From Sinorhizobium fredii NGR234 (lineage in GTDB: Bacteria > Pseudomonadota > Alphaproteobacteria > Rhizobiales > Rhizobiaceae): 64,000 nt of DNA. The position numbers were made by a program, and so were the translations under genes. The notes beneath the pieces were generated by a model. That model was not told the DNA's origin, did not search any database, and saw only the letters and a list, made by a program, of their open reading frames with translations. The stretch spans positions 1,550,001-1,614,000 of the forward strand of contig NC_012587.1 in assembly GCF_000018545.1 (NCBI RefSeq), written 5' to 3'. Positions 36,342 to 45,271 of the stretch are shown piece by piece; position 1 is the first letter of the stretch; each line of letters starts with the position of its first letter.

Positions 36342-37619
36342 ATGAATATGCAACAGGCGATCAAGATGACGGCAGCCGAAACGGCGCTCGTCGATGCCTA
36401 TACCGCCCAGATCGGCGATCTGCCGGGTGACGGGGCGGTGCTGTCGCTGCGCGACACGCTGGTTTACGAGCTGAAGACGGCCGGCCTGCCGACGCGGCGC
36501 GTCGAGTCCTGGCACTATACGGACCTCAGAACGCTGCTGCGTGCCGTGCCCTCCGCCGATCCGTCCGCTTTTGCCGACCGGGTCGAGCCGATCGTTGCCG
36601 GCGCCACTGTGCTTTCGGTGCGCAATGGCGAGGCCGATCTCAAGAGCCTTCCCGAGGGGGTAACGGCACGCTCCTATACGGAGAGCCTGATCGATGGCTC
36701 GGCGGTTGCCGGTCTTGCCGTACTCGGCTCAGACGATGCCATCGGCCGCATCAATGGCGGTCTGGTCCGCGGCGGCCTGGAAATCGCCGTTGCGGAAGGT
36801 GTTGAGCTGGAAGCGCCGCTGGAGATCCAGGTCGCGCAAAGCCACGGCCAGGCCCATACGCGCTTTCCCGTATCTTTCGGTGCGGGCTCCAAGGCGACCG
36901 TGCTCGAGCGGCATCTGTCGACCAACGGGGATGCGAGCTTCGTCTCCTCGGTGAGCGACGTGACGCTTGCCGAAGGCGCCGATGTCATCTGGATCATCCT
37001 GCAACAGCAGGGGCCGGCCGACACTCATCTCGGCCAGATCCGTTTCGATCTCGCCAAGGACGCCAAGCTGCACGTCTTCGTCATCAATGCGGGCGGCAAG
37101 CTGGTCCGCCAGGAACTGCATGGGCGCGCCAGCGGCGAGGGTGCTGATTTGACGCTGCGAGGCATCAACCTGCTCGGCGGCGAGAGCCACACGGACGTGA
37201 CCTTCACGCTGAGCCACGATGTGCCGCACACGACCTCGAGCGAGATCATCCGCAACGTGGTTTTTGACCGGGCCAAGGGTGTCTTTCAGGGCAAGATCCT
37301 GGTCGCCCAGGACGCTCAGAAGACCGACGCGAAGATGTCGTGCAATACGTTGCTCTTGTCCGACGACGCGGACTTCTCGGCAAAGCCTGAGCTCGAGATC
37401 TTCGCCGACGACGTGCAGTGCGGCCACGGCGCCACGGTCATCGATATCGATCATACGCAACTGTTCTACCTGCTTTCTCGCGGCATTCCGGAAAACAAGG
37501 CGCGCGCAATGCTCGTCAACGCCTTCGTTGCCGAGATCGTCGAAGAGCTGGAAGACGATGAGGCGCTGGTCGAGGCGCTCGAAGGCGTGATCTCGACCTG
37601 GCTCGAAAAACACGCCTGA
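36342..37619 (+). CDS. sufD: Fe-S cluster assembly protein SufD
   Basis: 425 residues from the ATG at 36342 (MNMQQAIKMTAAETALVDAY), preceded by AAGGAG. The C-terminal beta-helix and helical cap are typical: CNTLLLSDDADFSAKPELEI near residue 332, then DDVQCGHGATVIDIDHTQLF with the conserved Cys/His pair and YLLSRGIPENKARAMLVNAF near residue 375. SufD is homologous to SufB but lacks its scaffold function; in SufBC2D it helps iron entry. It precedes sufS by 12 bp. Confidence 0.95.
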   Translation: MNMQQAIKMTAAETALVDAYTAQIGDLPGDGAVLSLRDTLVYELKTAGLPTRRVESWHYTDLRTLLRAVPSADPSAFADRVEPIVAGATVLSVRNGEADLKSLPEGVTARSYTESLIDGSAVAGLAVLGSDDAIGRINGGLVRGGLEIAVAEGVELEAPLEIQVAQSHGQAHTRFPVSFGAGSKATVLERHLSTNGDASFVSSVSDVTLAEGADVIWIILQQQGPADTHLGQIRFDLAKDAKLHVFVINAGGKLVRQELHGRASGEGADLTLRGINLLGGESHTDVTFTLSHDVPHTTSSEIIRNVVFDRAKGVFQGKILVAQDAQKTDAKMSCNTLLLSDDADFSAKPELEIFADDVQCGHGATVIDIDHTQLFYLLSRGIPENKARAMLVNAFVAEIVEELEDDEALVEALEGVISTWLEKHA

Positions 37620-37631
37620 TTGGACAGGACC

Positions 37632-38872
37632 ATGGAACACACTGTGCCGGTGCCGGCCTATGACGTCGAAACCATCAGAAAGGATTTCCCGATCCTTTCA
37701 CGGACGGTCTATGGCAAGCCGCTTGTTTATCTCGACAACGGCGCATCGGCGCAGAAGCCGCAGCTCGTCATCGATGCGATTGCGCACGCCTATTCCAATG
37801 AATATGCCAACGTCCATCGCGGCTTGCATTTCCTCTCCAATGCCGCGACGGATGCCTATGAGGGCGCCCGCGAAAAGGTGCGCCGCTTCCTGAACGCGCC
37901 GTCGGTCGACAACATCGTCTTCACCAAATCCTCGACCGAGGCGATCAACACGGTCGCCTACGGCTACGGCATGCCGCATCTCGGCGAGGGCGACGAGATC
38001 GTCATTTCGATCATGGAGCACCACTCCAACATCGTGCCCTGGCACTTCATCCGTGAACGGCAGGGCGCCAAGCTTGTCTGGGCACCGGTCGATAATGATG
38101 GCGCGTTCCACATCGAGGACTTCGTCAAGTGCCTGACCGAGCGGACGAAGCTCATCGCCATCACGCATATGTCGAATGCGCTCGGCACAGTCGTTCCCGT
38201 CAAGGACATCTGCCGCATCGCCCGCGAGCGCGGTATTCCGGTGCTCGTCGATGGCAGCCAGGGCGCGGTTCACATGCCAGTCGACGTCCAGGACATCGAC
38301 TGCGACTGGTACGTGATGACCGGCCACAAGCTCTACGGCCCGTCCGGAGTCGGCGTGCTTTACGGCAAGACCGATCGGCTCAAAGAGATGCGGCCGTTCA
38401 TGGGCGGCGGCGAGATGATCGAGGAAGTGACCGAAGATCGCGTCACCTATAACGATCCGCCGCACCGCTTCGAGGCCGGCACGCCGCCGATCGTCCAGGC
38501 GATCGGGCTCGGCTATGCGCTGGACTATATGGAAAAGGTCGGCCGCGAGGCAATCAGGGCGCACGAGGCGGACCTGACGGCCTATGCCCGGGAGCGCCTG
38601 TCCTCCGTCAATTCGCTCCGCGTCTTCGGCGATGCGCCGGGAAAGGGGAGCATTTTCGCCTTCGAGATCGCCGGCATTCATGCCCATGACGTCTCGATGG
38701 TGATCGACCGGGCCGGCATTGCTGTGAGGGCAGGCACCCATTGTGCCCAGCCGCTCTTGAAACGTTTCGGCGTCACCTCCACATGCCGTGCGTCCTCGGT
38801 CTTTACAATACCCGGGCCGAGGTCGACGCTCTGGCGGAGGCGCTCGAACACGCCCGCAAGTTCTTTGCCTAG
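37632..38872 (+). pseudogene. sufS: Cysteine desulfurase SufS with apparent 1-nt deletion near 3' end
   Basis: From ATG 37632 the protein is standard SufS for 388 residues: PLP lysine in YVMTGHKLYGPSGVG (K233), the RAGTHC active-site Cys (C371) and the RxCRAS end segment. After codon 388 (TCC, 38793-38795) the frame leaves the family pattern: a run S-S-V-F-T-I replaces the expected S-F-G-L-Y-N. Inserting one T after 38795 restores FGLYNTRAEVDALAEALEHA and a stop at 38872 (TAG), giving 413 residues, followed at once by an AGGAGG ribosome site for sufT. As read, the frame ends at 38885, inside the sufT start, with an aberrant 29-residue tail. This is either a sequencing or assembly error or a true frameshift; the enzyme core is intact. 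Confidence 0.85.
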
Positions 38873-38881
38873 GAGGCAGAC

Positions 38882-39262
38882 ATGAGTCTCGGGGAAGCGC
38901 AAGAAAAGATCAACGTCCGCGAGGGCATCGTGCACTCGGCCATTCCCGCCGAGGAACTGGCACGCCTCAGCGACGACATCATCGCCGCGCTGAAGACAGT
39001 CTACGACCCGGAGATTCCGGCTGATATCTTCGAACTCGGTCTCATCTACAAGATCGACATCGAGGACGATCGCATGGTGAAGATCGACATGACGCTGACT
39101 GCCCCCGGCTGCCCCGTTGCCGGCGAGATGCCGGGTTGGGTGGAAAACGCCGTCGGCGCCGTCGAGGGTGTTTCCGGCGTCGAGGTGACGATGACCTTCG
39201 ATCCGCCATGGACGCCGGACCGCATGTCGGAAGAGGCGCAGGTGGCGCTCGGCTGGTATTAG
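38882..39262 (+). CDS. sufT: SufT/MIP18-type Fe-S assembly factor (DUF59)
   Basis: 126 residues. The MIP18/DUF59 fold is seen in VYDPEIPADIFELGLIYKID near residue 40 and TLTAPGCPVAGEMPGWVENA near residue 71, with the conserved Cys in PGCPV. SufT-like proteins help Fe-S maturation or transfer; in rhizobial operons this gene sits between sufS and sufA (called sufX or yitW by others). The ribosome site AGGAGG at 38871-38876 immediately precedes the ATG. The stop codon TAG (39260-39262) is the first base block of a rhizobial repeat. Co-transcription with the suf genes is expected. Confidence 0.93.
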   Translation: MSLGEAQEKINVREGIVHSAIPAEELARLSDDIIAALKTVYDPEIPADIFELGLIYKIDIEDDRMVKIDMTLTAPGCPVAGEMPGWVENAVGAVEGVSGVEVTMTFDPPWTPDRMSEEAQVALGWY

Positions 39263-39309
39263 AGCGGGATGAGGAAAAGTGTGCGCGGTTTTCCGCCCGC
39301 ATTCCGCTC
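39262..39309. repeat. Rhizobial short palindromic repeat inside suf operon
   Basis: GAGCGGGATG (39262-39271) pairs with CATTCCGCTC (39300-39309) with one mismatch; the core reads GGAAAAGTGTGCGCGGTTTTCC. This 48-bp element is of a kind repeated in rhizobial intergenic regions (from memory). It begins at the last base of the sufT stop and may separate sufA expression from the rest. Confidence 0.6.
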
Positions 39310-39417
39310 GATCAAACCAGGTAAGGGCCGTATATTGATCCGTTAACATACGGGCACTACATTCAATTCTGGAAAGCGCCGGGCCTTTAACCCGGTGATC
39401 TGAAGGAGATGGAGCCG

Positions 39418-39810
39418 ATGGGCTTTGCCGTAATGAGTCTGACCGATGCCGCCGCCGGCCGCGTGCGGTCGATCGTCGAGAATGCCCGTGGCGATGCCAA
39501 GGGCATCCGGCTGAGCATCAAGAAGGGTGGCTGCGCCGGCATGGAATATGCCGTCGACCTGGTGACCGACGCGAATGCCAAGGACGATCTGATCGAACAT
39601 CAGGGCGCCAGGGTCTGGGTCGCGCCCGAAGCTGTGCTTTACCTGCTCGGCACCCAGATGGATTTCGAAGTCACCGCCCTGCGCTCCGGCTTCACCTTCA
39701 AGAACCCGAACCAGACATCGGCTTGCGGTTGCGGCGAATCGGTCGAATTGAAGCCCGCCGACCTGGCGGCCCTTGCGGCCGAGGGCAACCCGGTGGTCCG
39801 CGCGAATTAA
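39418..39810 (+). CDS. sufA: A-type Fe-S carrier SufA/IscA
   Basis: 130 residues from the ATG at 39418; the ATG nine bases earlier has its start too close to the AAGGAG at 39402-39407. The A-type carrier has three conserved Cys: one in IKKGGCAGMEYAVDLV near residue 36, and a pair in TSACGCGESVEL near residue 102. Such proteins receive clusters from SufBCD and pass them to target proteins. It is separated from sufT by 155 bp with a palindromic repeat, so it may also have its own promoter. It converges with gcvP; a bidirectional terminator lies between them. Confidence 0.95.
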   Translation: MGFAVMSLTDAAAGRVRSIVENARGDAKGIRLSIKKGGCAGMEYAVDLVTDANAKDDLIEHQGARVWVAPEAVLYLLGTQMDFEVTALRSGFTFKNPNQTSACGCGESVELKPADLAALAAEGNPVVRAN

Positions 39811-39840
39811 TTTCGCACGCTCTAACAGCGAAAAATGCAA

Positions 39841-39866
39841 AAAGGCCCGGTTTTCGCCGGGCCTTT
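39841..39866. terminator. Bidirectional terminator between sufA and gcvP
   Basis: AAAGGCCCGG (39841-39850) pairs perfectly with CCGGGCCTTT (39857-39866), loop TTTTCG. The stem is flanked by A on one side and T on the other (TGCAAAAAGG / CCTTTGCA), suitable for ending transcripts from both sufA and gcvP. Confidence 0.85.
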
Positions 39867-39914
39867 GCATTTGAGCGGCATGTGTGGGGCGTGCTCAAGA
39901 AACGCCCCATTCTT

Positions 39915-42779
39915 TTACTCCGCGGCTTCCGCGTAGCTCTCGATCGGCGGGCAGGTGCAGATGAGATTGCGGTCGCCAAAGACATTGTCGACCCGATTGA
40001 CCGGCGACCAGTATTTGTCGACGCGGAAGGCGCCGGGCGGGAAGCAGGCCTGCTCGCGCGAATAGGGGCGATCCCAGTCGCCGACGAGGTCTTCCACCGT
40101 GTGCGGCGCGTTCTTCAGCGGATTGTTGACCTTGTCCATCCGGCCTTCCTCGATGGCGCGGGCTTCCTCGCGGATCGCCAGCATCGCATCGCAGAAGCGG
40201 TCGATTTCGGCTTTCGTTTCCGATTCGGTCGGCTCGATCATCAGCGTGCCGGCCACCGGCCAGCTCATCGTCGGCGCATGGAAGCCGCAGTCGATCAGCC
40301 GCTTGGCGATATCGTCGACCGTCACGCCGGCGCTTTCGGCGAGCGGCCGCGTATCGATGATGCACTCATGCGCAACGCGCCCCTTGGCCGACTTGTAGAG
40401 CACGTCATAGGCACCCTTCAGCCGCTCGGCGATATAGTTGGCGTTGAGGATGGCCACCTTGGTCGCCTGGGTCAGGCCCTCGCCGCCCATCATCAGGCAG
40501 TAGCTCCAGGAGATCGGCAGGATCGAGGCCGAGCCGAAGGGCGCCGCCGAAACGGCACCGCCCTGACGGTGCGTTTCCGGGTGGCCGGGCAGGAACGGCG
40601 CGAGATGCGCCTTGACGCCGATCGGGCCCATGCCGGGGCCGCCGCCGCCATGCGGAATGCAGAAGGTCTTGTGAAGGTTCAGGTGGCTGACATCCGAGCC
40701 GATGTCGCCCGGGCGGGAAAGTCCGACCATGGCATTCATGTTGGCGCCATCCAGATAGACCTGGCCGCCATGCTTGTGGACGATCTCGCAGACCTCGCGC
40801 ACGTTTTCCTCGAACACGCCATGGGTCGAGGGATAGGTGATCATGCAGCAGGAGAGCGTGTCGGCATATTGCTCGGCCTTGGCGCGGAAATCGTCCATGT
40901 CGATCTCGCCGATATCGCTCACCTTGACGACGACCACCTTCATCCCGGCCATGTGCGCCGACGCCGGGTTGGTTCCGTGCGCGGAGGTCGGGATCAGGCA
41001 GACGTCCCGATGGCCATTGCCTTTGGCGATGTGATAGGCGCGGATCACCAGAAGCCCGGCATATTCGCCCTGCGCGCCCGAGTTCGGCTGCATCGAGATC
41101 GCGTCATAGCCGGTGATCGCGCAGAGCTTTTCGGACAGATCCTCGATCAGATGCTGGTAGCCAAGCGCCTGGTCGGCCGGCACGAAGGGATGGATTTCGG
41201 AAAATTCCGGCCAGGAGATCGGCAGCATTTCCGCCGTTGCATTGAGCTTCATCGTGCAGGAGCCGAGAGGGATCATCGCCCGGTCGAGCGCCAGGTCGCG
41301 GTCGGCGAGGCGGCGGATATAGCGCGTCATCTCGCTTTCGGCGCGGTTCATGTGGAAGATCGGATGGGTGAGATAGTCGCTGGTGCGCAACAACTCTTCC
41401 GGCAGCCGGTAGTTCGGCTCGAACTCCTCGACCTTGAAGTCGCCGCCGAAGGCGCGCCAGACGGCCTCGAGCGTAACCGGCCGCGAACGTTCGTCGAGGC
41501 TGATGCCGATCTTGGTGTTGCCGATCTTGCGAAGGTTCACCTCCTCGGCCACCGCGGTCTTCAGGATGATGCCCTGCAGCTTGCCGACTTCGACCGTGAT
41601 CGTGTCGAAGTACACATCCGGCTCAACCGTATAGCCGAGCTTTTCCAGGCCCATCGCCAGGCGCACCGTCTTCTGGTGGACGCTCTGCGCAATTGCCTTG
41701 ATGCCCTTCGGGCCGTGGAAGACGGCATACATCGACGCCATCACCGCAAGCAGTACCTGCGCGGTGCAGATGTTCGACGTGGCCTTCTCGCGGCGGATGT
41801 GCTGTTCGCGCGTCTGCAGCGAAAGCCGATAGGCCCGGTTGCCGCGGGCGTCCACGGACACGCCGACAAGCCGTCCCGGCATCGAACGCTTGTGGGCATC
41901 CTTGACCGCCATATAGGCAGCGTGCGGGCCGCCATAGCCGACCGGAACGCCGAAACGCTGCGTCGAGCCGATGGCAATGTCGGCGCCCATCTCTCCCGGT
42001 GATTTTAGCAGAGCAAGCGCCAGCGGATCGGCGGCGACGGCCGCGATCGCGCCCTGTTCGTGCAACTTGGCGATCAGCTCGGAGAAATCGCGGACATGGC
42101 CGTAGGTGCCCGGATACTGGAAGATCGCGCCGAAGACGCCGGCGGCATCCAGATCCGAGAAGGGGTCGCCGATGACGAGCTGCCAGCCGAGCGGCTCGGC
42201 GCGGGTCTGCAATAGCGCTATTGTCTGCGGATGGCAATTCTCGTCGACGAAGAAGGCCTTCGCCTTGGACTTGGCGACTCGCTCGGCCATCGCCATCGCT
42301 TCGGCCGCGGCCGTCCCCTCGTCGAGCAGCGAGGCGTTCGCGACATCGAGCCCGGTCAGGTCACAGACCATCGTCTGATAGTTGAGCAGCGCTTCGAGAC
42401 GGCCCTGGCTGATCTCCGGCTGGTAGGGCGTATAGGCCGTGTACCAGGCCGGGTTTTCCAGGATGTTTCGCTGGATCACCGGCGGCGTGATCGTGCCGTA
42501 GTAACCCTGGCCGATCAGCGAAACGAGTTTTTCGTTGCGATTGGCGGTTTCGCGCAGCTTGTCGAGCGCTTCGCGCTCGGTCATCGGCGCGCCCCAGGCA
42601 AGCGGCGTCTTCTGGCGGATGGAAGCCGGAACGGTATCGTCGATCAGCGCATCGAGGCTCGGATAGCCGACGATTTTCAGCATCTCTTCCATTTCAGCCG
42701 GCGAAGGACCGATATGGCGCCGGTTGGCGAAATCGTAGGGCTTGTAGTCGGTAAAGGTGAAATCCTTGGGCATGCTCAT
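39915..42779 (-). CDS. gcvP: Glycine decarboxylase (P protein)
   Basis: 954 residues, a fused single-chain P protein. It opens with [20 protein letters not shown] (residues about 20-40), and the PLP lysine is in [19 protein letters not shown] near residue 706. Other hallmarks: [20 protein letters not shown] near residue 92 and [20 protein letters not shown] near residue 600. It decarboxylates glycine and transfers the aminomethyl group to lipoyl-GcvH. It is the third gene of gcvT-gcvH-gcvP; its ATG overlaps the gcvH stop (TGATG). The operon is headed by a glycine riboswitch. Confidence 0.97.
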   Translation of the reverse strand: MSMPKDFTFTDYKPYDFANRRHIGPSPAEMEEMLKIVGYPSLDALIDDTVPASIRQKTPLAWGAPMTEREALDKLRETANRNEKLVSLIGQGYYGTITPPVIQRNILENPAWYTAYTPYQPEISQGRLEALLNYQTMVCDLTGLDVANASLLDEGTAAAEAMAMAERVAKSKAKAFFVDENCHPQTIALLQTRAEPLGWQLVIGDPFSDLDAAGVFGAIFQYPGTYGHVRDFSELIAKLHEQGAIAAVAADPLALALLKSPGEMGADIAIGSTQRFGVPVGYGGPHAAYMAVKDAHKRSMPGRLVGVSVDARGNRAYRLSLQTREQHIRREKATSNICTAQVLLAVMASMYAVFHGPKGIKAIAQSVHQKTVRLAMGLEKLGYTVEPDVYFDTITVEVGKLQGIILKTAVAEEVNLRKIGNTKIGISLDERSRPVTLEAVWRAFGGDFKVEEFEPNYRLPEELLRTSDYLTHPIFHMNRAESEMTRYIRRLADRDLALDRAMIPLGSCTMKLNATAEMLPISWPEFSEIHPFVPADQALGYQHLIEDLSEKLCAITGYDAISMQPNSGAQGEYAGLLVIRAYHIAKGNGHRDVCLIPTSAHGTNPASAHMAGMKVVVVKVSDIGEIDMDDFRAKAEQYADTLSCCMITYPSTHGVFEENVREVCEIVHKHGGQVYLDGANMNAMVGLSRPGDIGSDVSHLNLHKTFCIPHGGGGPGMGPIGVKAHLAPFLPGHPETHRQGGAVSAAPFGSASILPISWSYCLMMGGEGLTQATKVAILNANYIAERLKGAYDVLYKSAKGRVAHECIIDTRPLAESAGVTVDDIAKRLIDCGFHAPTMSWPVAGTLMIEPTESETKAEIDRFCDAMLAIREEARAIEEGRMDKVNNPLKNAPHTVEDLVGDWDRPYSREQACFPPGAFRVDKYWSPVNRVDNVFGDRNLICTCPPIESYAEAAE

Positions 42780-43141
42780 CAGCCGACAAGCTCCTTGTAG
42801 GCCGCTTCATCGAGAAGGTTGTCAGCGGAGCGCGGATCGGCAAGCTTCAGCTTGAAGAACCAGGCGGCCCCCTGCGGATCGCTGTTGACGAGCGACGGGT
42901 CGTCGACGATCGCCTGGTTGATCTCGACGATCTCGCCGTCGAGCGGACAATAGACGTCGGAGGCGGCCTTCACCGATTCGACGGTGGCGGCCGAATCGCC
43001 CTTGGAGAAGGTCGCGCCGGCTTCCGGCAGTTCCACGAAGACGAGATCGCCAAGCTGGCCGGCAGCGTGTTCGGTGATGCCGACCGTCGCAACGCCGCCC
43101 TCGACCTTCAGCCACTCGTGTTCCTCGGTAAATTTCAGCAT
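42779..43141 (-). CDS. gcvH: Glycine cleavage H protein (lipoyl carrier)
   Basis: 120 residues, normal size. The lipoylation site lies in [20 protein letters not shown] (lysine near residue 60), followed by [20 protein letters not shown]. GcvH carries the aminomethyl group between GcvP and GcvT on its lipoyl arm in the cytoplasm. It starts 15 bp after the gcvT stop, preceded by GGAG-like bases, and its stop overlaps the gcvP start by one base. Order gcvT-H-P is common in proteobacteria. Confidence 0.97.
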   Translation of the reverse strand: MLKFTEEHEWLKVEGGVATVGITEHAAGQLGDLVFVELPEAGATFSKGDSAATVESVKAASDVYCPLDGEIVEINQAIVDDPSLVNSDPQGAAWFFKLKLADPRSADNLLDEAAYKELVG

Positions 43142-43156
43142 GCGCGCTTCTCCTGA

Positions 43157-44296
43157 TCAGCGTTTGTAGGTTTGTTTGACGAAGGGCAGGGCGGACACCG
43201 TGACAGGCAGGTATTTGCCGCGCACCTCCGCAAAAATCTGTGTGCCGTTCCCTGCATGGGCGGTTTCGACATAACCCATGGCGACCGGGCCATCGATGCT
43301 CGGTCCGAAGCCGCCGGATGTCACGGAGCCGATCGGCACCGTGCCGTCCGCATCGGCGAAAAGCGTGGCGCCGCCACGGACGGGGGCGCGTCCTTCCGGC
43401 CTCAGGCCGACGCGGCGGCGGCTCGTTCCGCCTGCAAATTCTGCGAGGATGCGGTCGGCACCGGGGAAGCCGCCGGCGCGCTCGCCGCCGGCACGGCGGC
43501 TCTTCTGGATCGCCCATTCGAGCGCCGCCTCGACCGGCGTCGTACCGGTATCGATATCGTTGCCATAGAGACAGAGACCCGCCTCGAGGCGAAGCGAATC
43601 ACGCGCGCCGAGACCGATGGCCAGCACGTCCGGATGCTCGAGCAGGCGCTGCGTGACGTCGACCGCCGACGCGGTGGGAATGGAGATTTCGAAACCGTCC
43701 TCGCCCGTATAGCCGGAGCGCGAAATGATGCAGGTGACGTCGTGGAGATCCGCCTCCGCCACGTCCATGAAGCGCATCGAGGCGACATCCGCCCAGAGTT
43801 CGCAAAGCACCGCTTCGGCGTGGGGGCCCTGAAGCGCGATGAGGGCGCGGTCGTCGAGCAGCGTGACATCGCAGCTGTCGCCAAGCCCTTCCTTCAAATG
43901 CGCGAAATCGGCGTCCTTGCAGGCGGCGTTGACGACGAGGAAGAGATGGTCGCCGCGATTGGCAATCATCAGGTCGTCGAGAATGCCGCCGTCCGGATTG
44001 GTGAAGAGCCCGTAGCGCTGGCGACCTTCGGCAAGACCCAGCACGTCGACCGGCACGAGCCTTTCGAGCGCCAGGGCGGCATCGGCGATCCGGCCGGATT
44101 TCGGACGGATGATGATCTGGCCCATGTGCGACACATCGAAGAGGCCCGCCGCGGCACGCGTGTGCAGATGTTCCTTGAGCACGCCGTCTGCGTATTGAAC
44201 CGGCATTTCATAGCCAGCGAACGGCACCATGCGGCCACCGAGCGAAAGGTGCAGGGCATGCAACGGCGTATGAATCAAGCGGGAGTTGCTTTCCAA
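43157..44296 (-). CDS. gcvT: Glycine cleavage T protein (aminomethyltransferase)
   Basis: 379 residues from TTG at 44296, chosen because GGAGG (44303-44307) stands 6 bp before it; the longer frame to 44581 would run through the riboswitch. Family motifs: HTPLHALHLSLGGRMVPFAG near the N-terminus, GLFDVSHMGQIIIRPKSGRI near residue 52, SRSGYTGEDGFEISIPTAS near residue 195 and DSLRLEAGLCLYGNDID near residue 240. GcvT moves the methylene to tetrahydrofolate, releasing ammonia. It is the first gene of gcvTHP and is controlled by the tandem glycine riboswitch just upstream. Confidence 0.95.
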   Translation of the reverse strand: MESNSRLIHTPLHALHLSLGGRMVPFAGYEMPVQYADGVLKEHLHTRAAAGLFDVSHMGQIIIRPKSGRIADAALALERLVPVDVLGLAEGRQRYGLFTNPDGGILDDLMIANRGDHLFLVVNAACKDADFAHLKEGLGDSCDVTLLDDRALIALQGPHAEAVLCELWADVASMRFMDVAEADLHDVTCIISRSGYTGEDGFEISIPTASAVDVTQRLLEHPDVLAIGLGARDSLRLEAGLCLYGNDIDTGTTPVEAALEWAIQKSRRAGGERAGGFPGADRILAEFAGGTSRRRVGLRPEGRAPVRGGATLFADADGTVPIGSVTSGGFGPSIDGPVAMGYVETAHAGNGTQIFAEVRGKYLPVTVSALPFVKQTYKR

Positions 44297-44365
44297 GTCC
44301 GGCCTCCAGGTCTGGCGCTTGGCGCGCCGGCTCACACTACCGGCGTCAAACGCCGACAAATTCGA

Positions 44366-44516
44366 GCCCCCTCTGTCCGTTTGCCTGAGATTGTTATCCC
44401 TTCGGCGAGCGTAACCGCTTCTCTCCAGAGTCCTACCGGCACCTTGCTGGTCCTTTGGCCTGAGAGTTTCCGGGGCGGTTGCTCCTTCGGCACCGGATTG
44501 AACCGGTTTCTCCCAA
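44366..44516 (-). promoter_or_regulatory. Tandem glycine riboswitch upstream of gcvT
   Basis: Read on the minus strand this leader has two successive aptamers of the glycine riboswitch type. The first runs from GGGAGAAACC through GAAGGAGCAACCGCC to ACTCTCAGGCCAAAGGACC; the second from GGACTCTGGAGAGAAGC through CGAAGGGATAACAATCTCAG to GCAAACGGACAGAGG. The CTCAGGCAAA..GGAC elements are the conserved core of both. A short hairpin (CGGCG/CGCCG, 44342-44356) follows, with no U-tract, so control may be at translation initiation on the TTG start. Glycine should switch the cleavage genes on. Confidence 0.93.
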
Positions 44517-44674
44517 CAAGATCGTCTCCAGATAACGGCGAAGGCGGGATTTTGGCAAGGGCGAATGTCGCGACCGAACATATTTTTGTCGCCATGGCTT
44601 CATCGTCGCTCTCGTGCTGCCTGCGGCAAATCGGCCTTTGCATTTGCCGTCGGTTGTGGCTAACCAAGAGACGG

Positions 44675-44781
44675 CTACTGCATGTCTCCTTAGACCGATC
44701 TCGATCTAAGGACAAAGACATGCAGAAACTCAAAGTGCTACAGCGACCTTTGCGCGTCTGACAAGACGCGCGGCGCTGTAG
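44675..44781. repeat. 107-bp double-palindrome repeat (Sinorhizobium type)
   Basis: Two hairpins in a row: arms around CTGCATGTC (44678) and GACATGCAG (44716-44724), then CTACAGCG (44739) and CGCTGTAG (44774-44781) with a GCGCGTC/GACGCGC inner stem. A diverged copy lies at 24224-24311 in the other orientation. It ends in TAG at 44779-44781, and the next bases form the GGAGG used by the gene starting at 44788. Confidence 0.85.
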
Positions 44782-44787
44782 GAGGCG

Positions 44788-45180
44788 ATGTTGATCGGAC
44801 AACGGGACAGATGGCGAATCGCGGTGCGGCTGCTAGCCGCCATCGGGCTCGTTTTCCTGTCTTTCGCCCACAAGCCCGCCCTTGCTCTCGGCGCAGAGGC
44901 GGCGCTCGCAGCCGAGTATCGACTTCCCGACGGTTCCTTCGCGGAGATTTGCTTCGGCGCCGAGGGTGTCGACCACCAGGGCAGCAAATCGCCTGCGATC
45001 GCTCCGATTTGCGACGCCTGCCGCCTCGCAGCCTCGGTGCTCATCCCTCAACCGCCGCAGGCAAGTGTGCCGGCCGACAACGGCAACTGGCGCGCCGAGC
45101 CACCTGCCTTCGAAGTTCAGTTCGCGCTGGCGCCTATGCGGCTCTTGCCGCCTCCGCGCGGGCCGCCAATCCTGTCGTAA
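44788..45180 (+). CDS. Small exported protein, DUF2946-like
   Basis: 130 residues from the ATG at 44788; its ribosome site TAGGAGG overlaps the end of a palindromic repeat. The N-terminus has a signal anchor (AVRLLAAIGLVFLSFAHKPA) and the centre a CxxC-type motif, AIAPICDACRLAASVLIPQP, seen in DUF2946 proteins, which often lie in copper-resistance or PCuAC gene clusters. The next gene (YcnI-PCuAC fusion) is copper-related, so this could bind copper in the periplasm. The family assignment is tentative; codon use and position support a real gene. Confidence 0.65.
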   Translation: MLIGQRDRWRIAVRLLAAIGLVFLSFAHKPALALGAEAALAAEYRLPDGSFAEICFGAEGVDHQGSKSPAIAPICDACRLAASVLIPQPPQASVPADNGNWRAEPPAFEVQFALAPMRLLPPPRGPPILS

Positions 45181-45271
45181 CGCTCTCCAAAGACTCGACG
45201 TTCATCACGCCGCTCGGCGGCATTGACCACGAAGCCCGTGTCTTAGGGTGTGTGGTTCGGAGATTTACGAC

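Noticed and set aside
39723..42002. Plus-strand open frame of 759 codons across gcvP
   Set aside because: It lies antisense to gcvP, whose sequence matches a known family end to end. High GC makes long mirror frames common; no ribosome site or family likeness.
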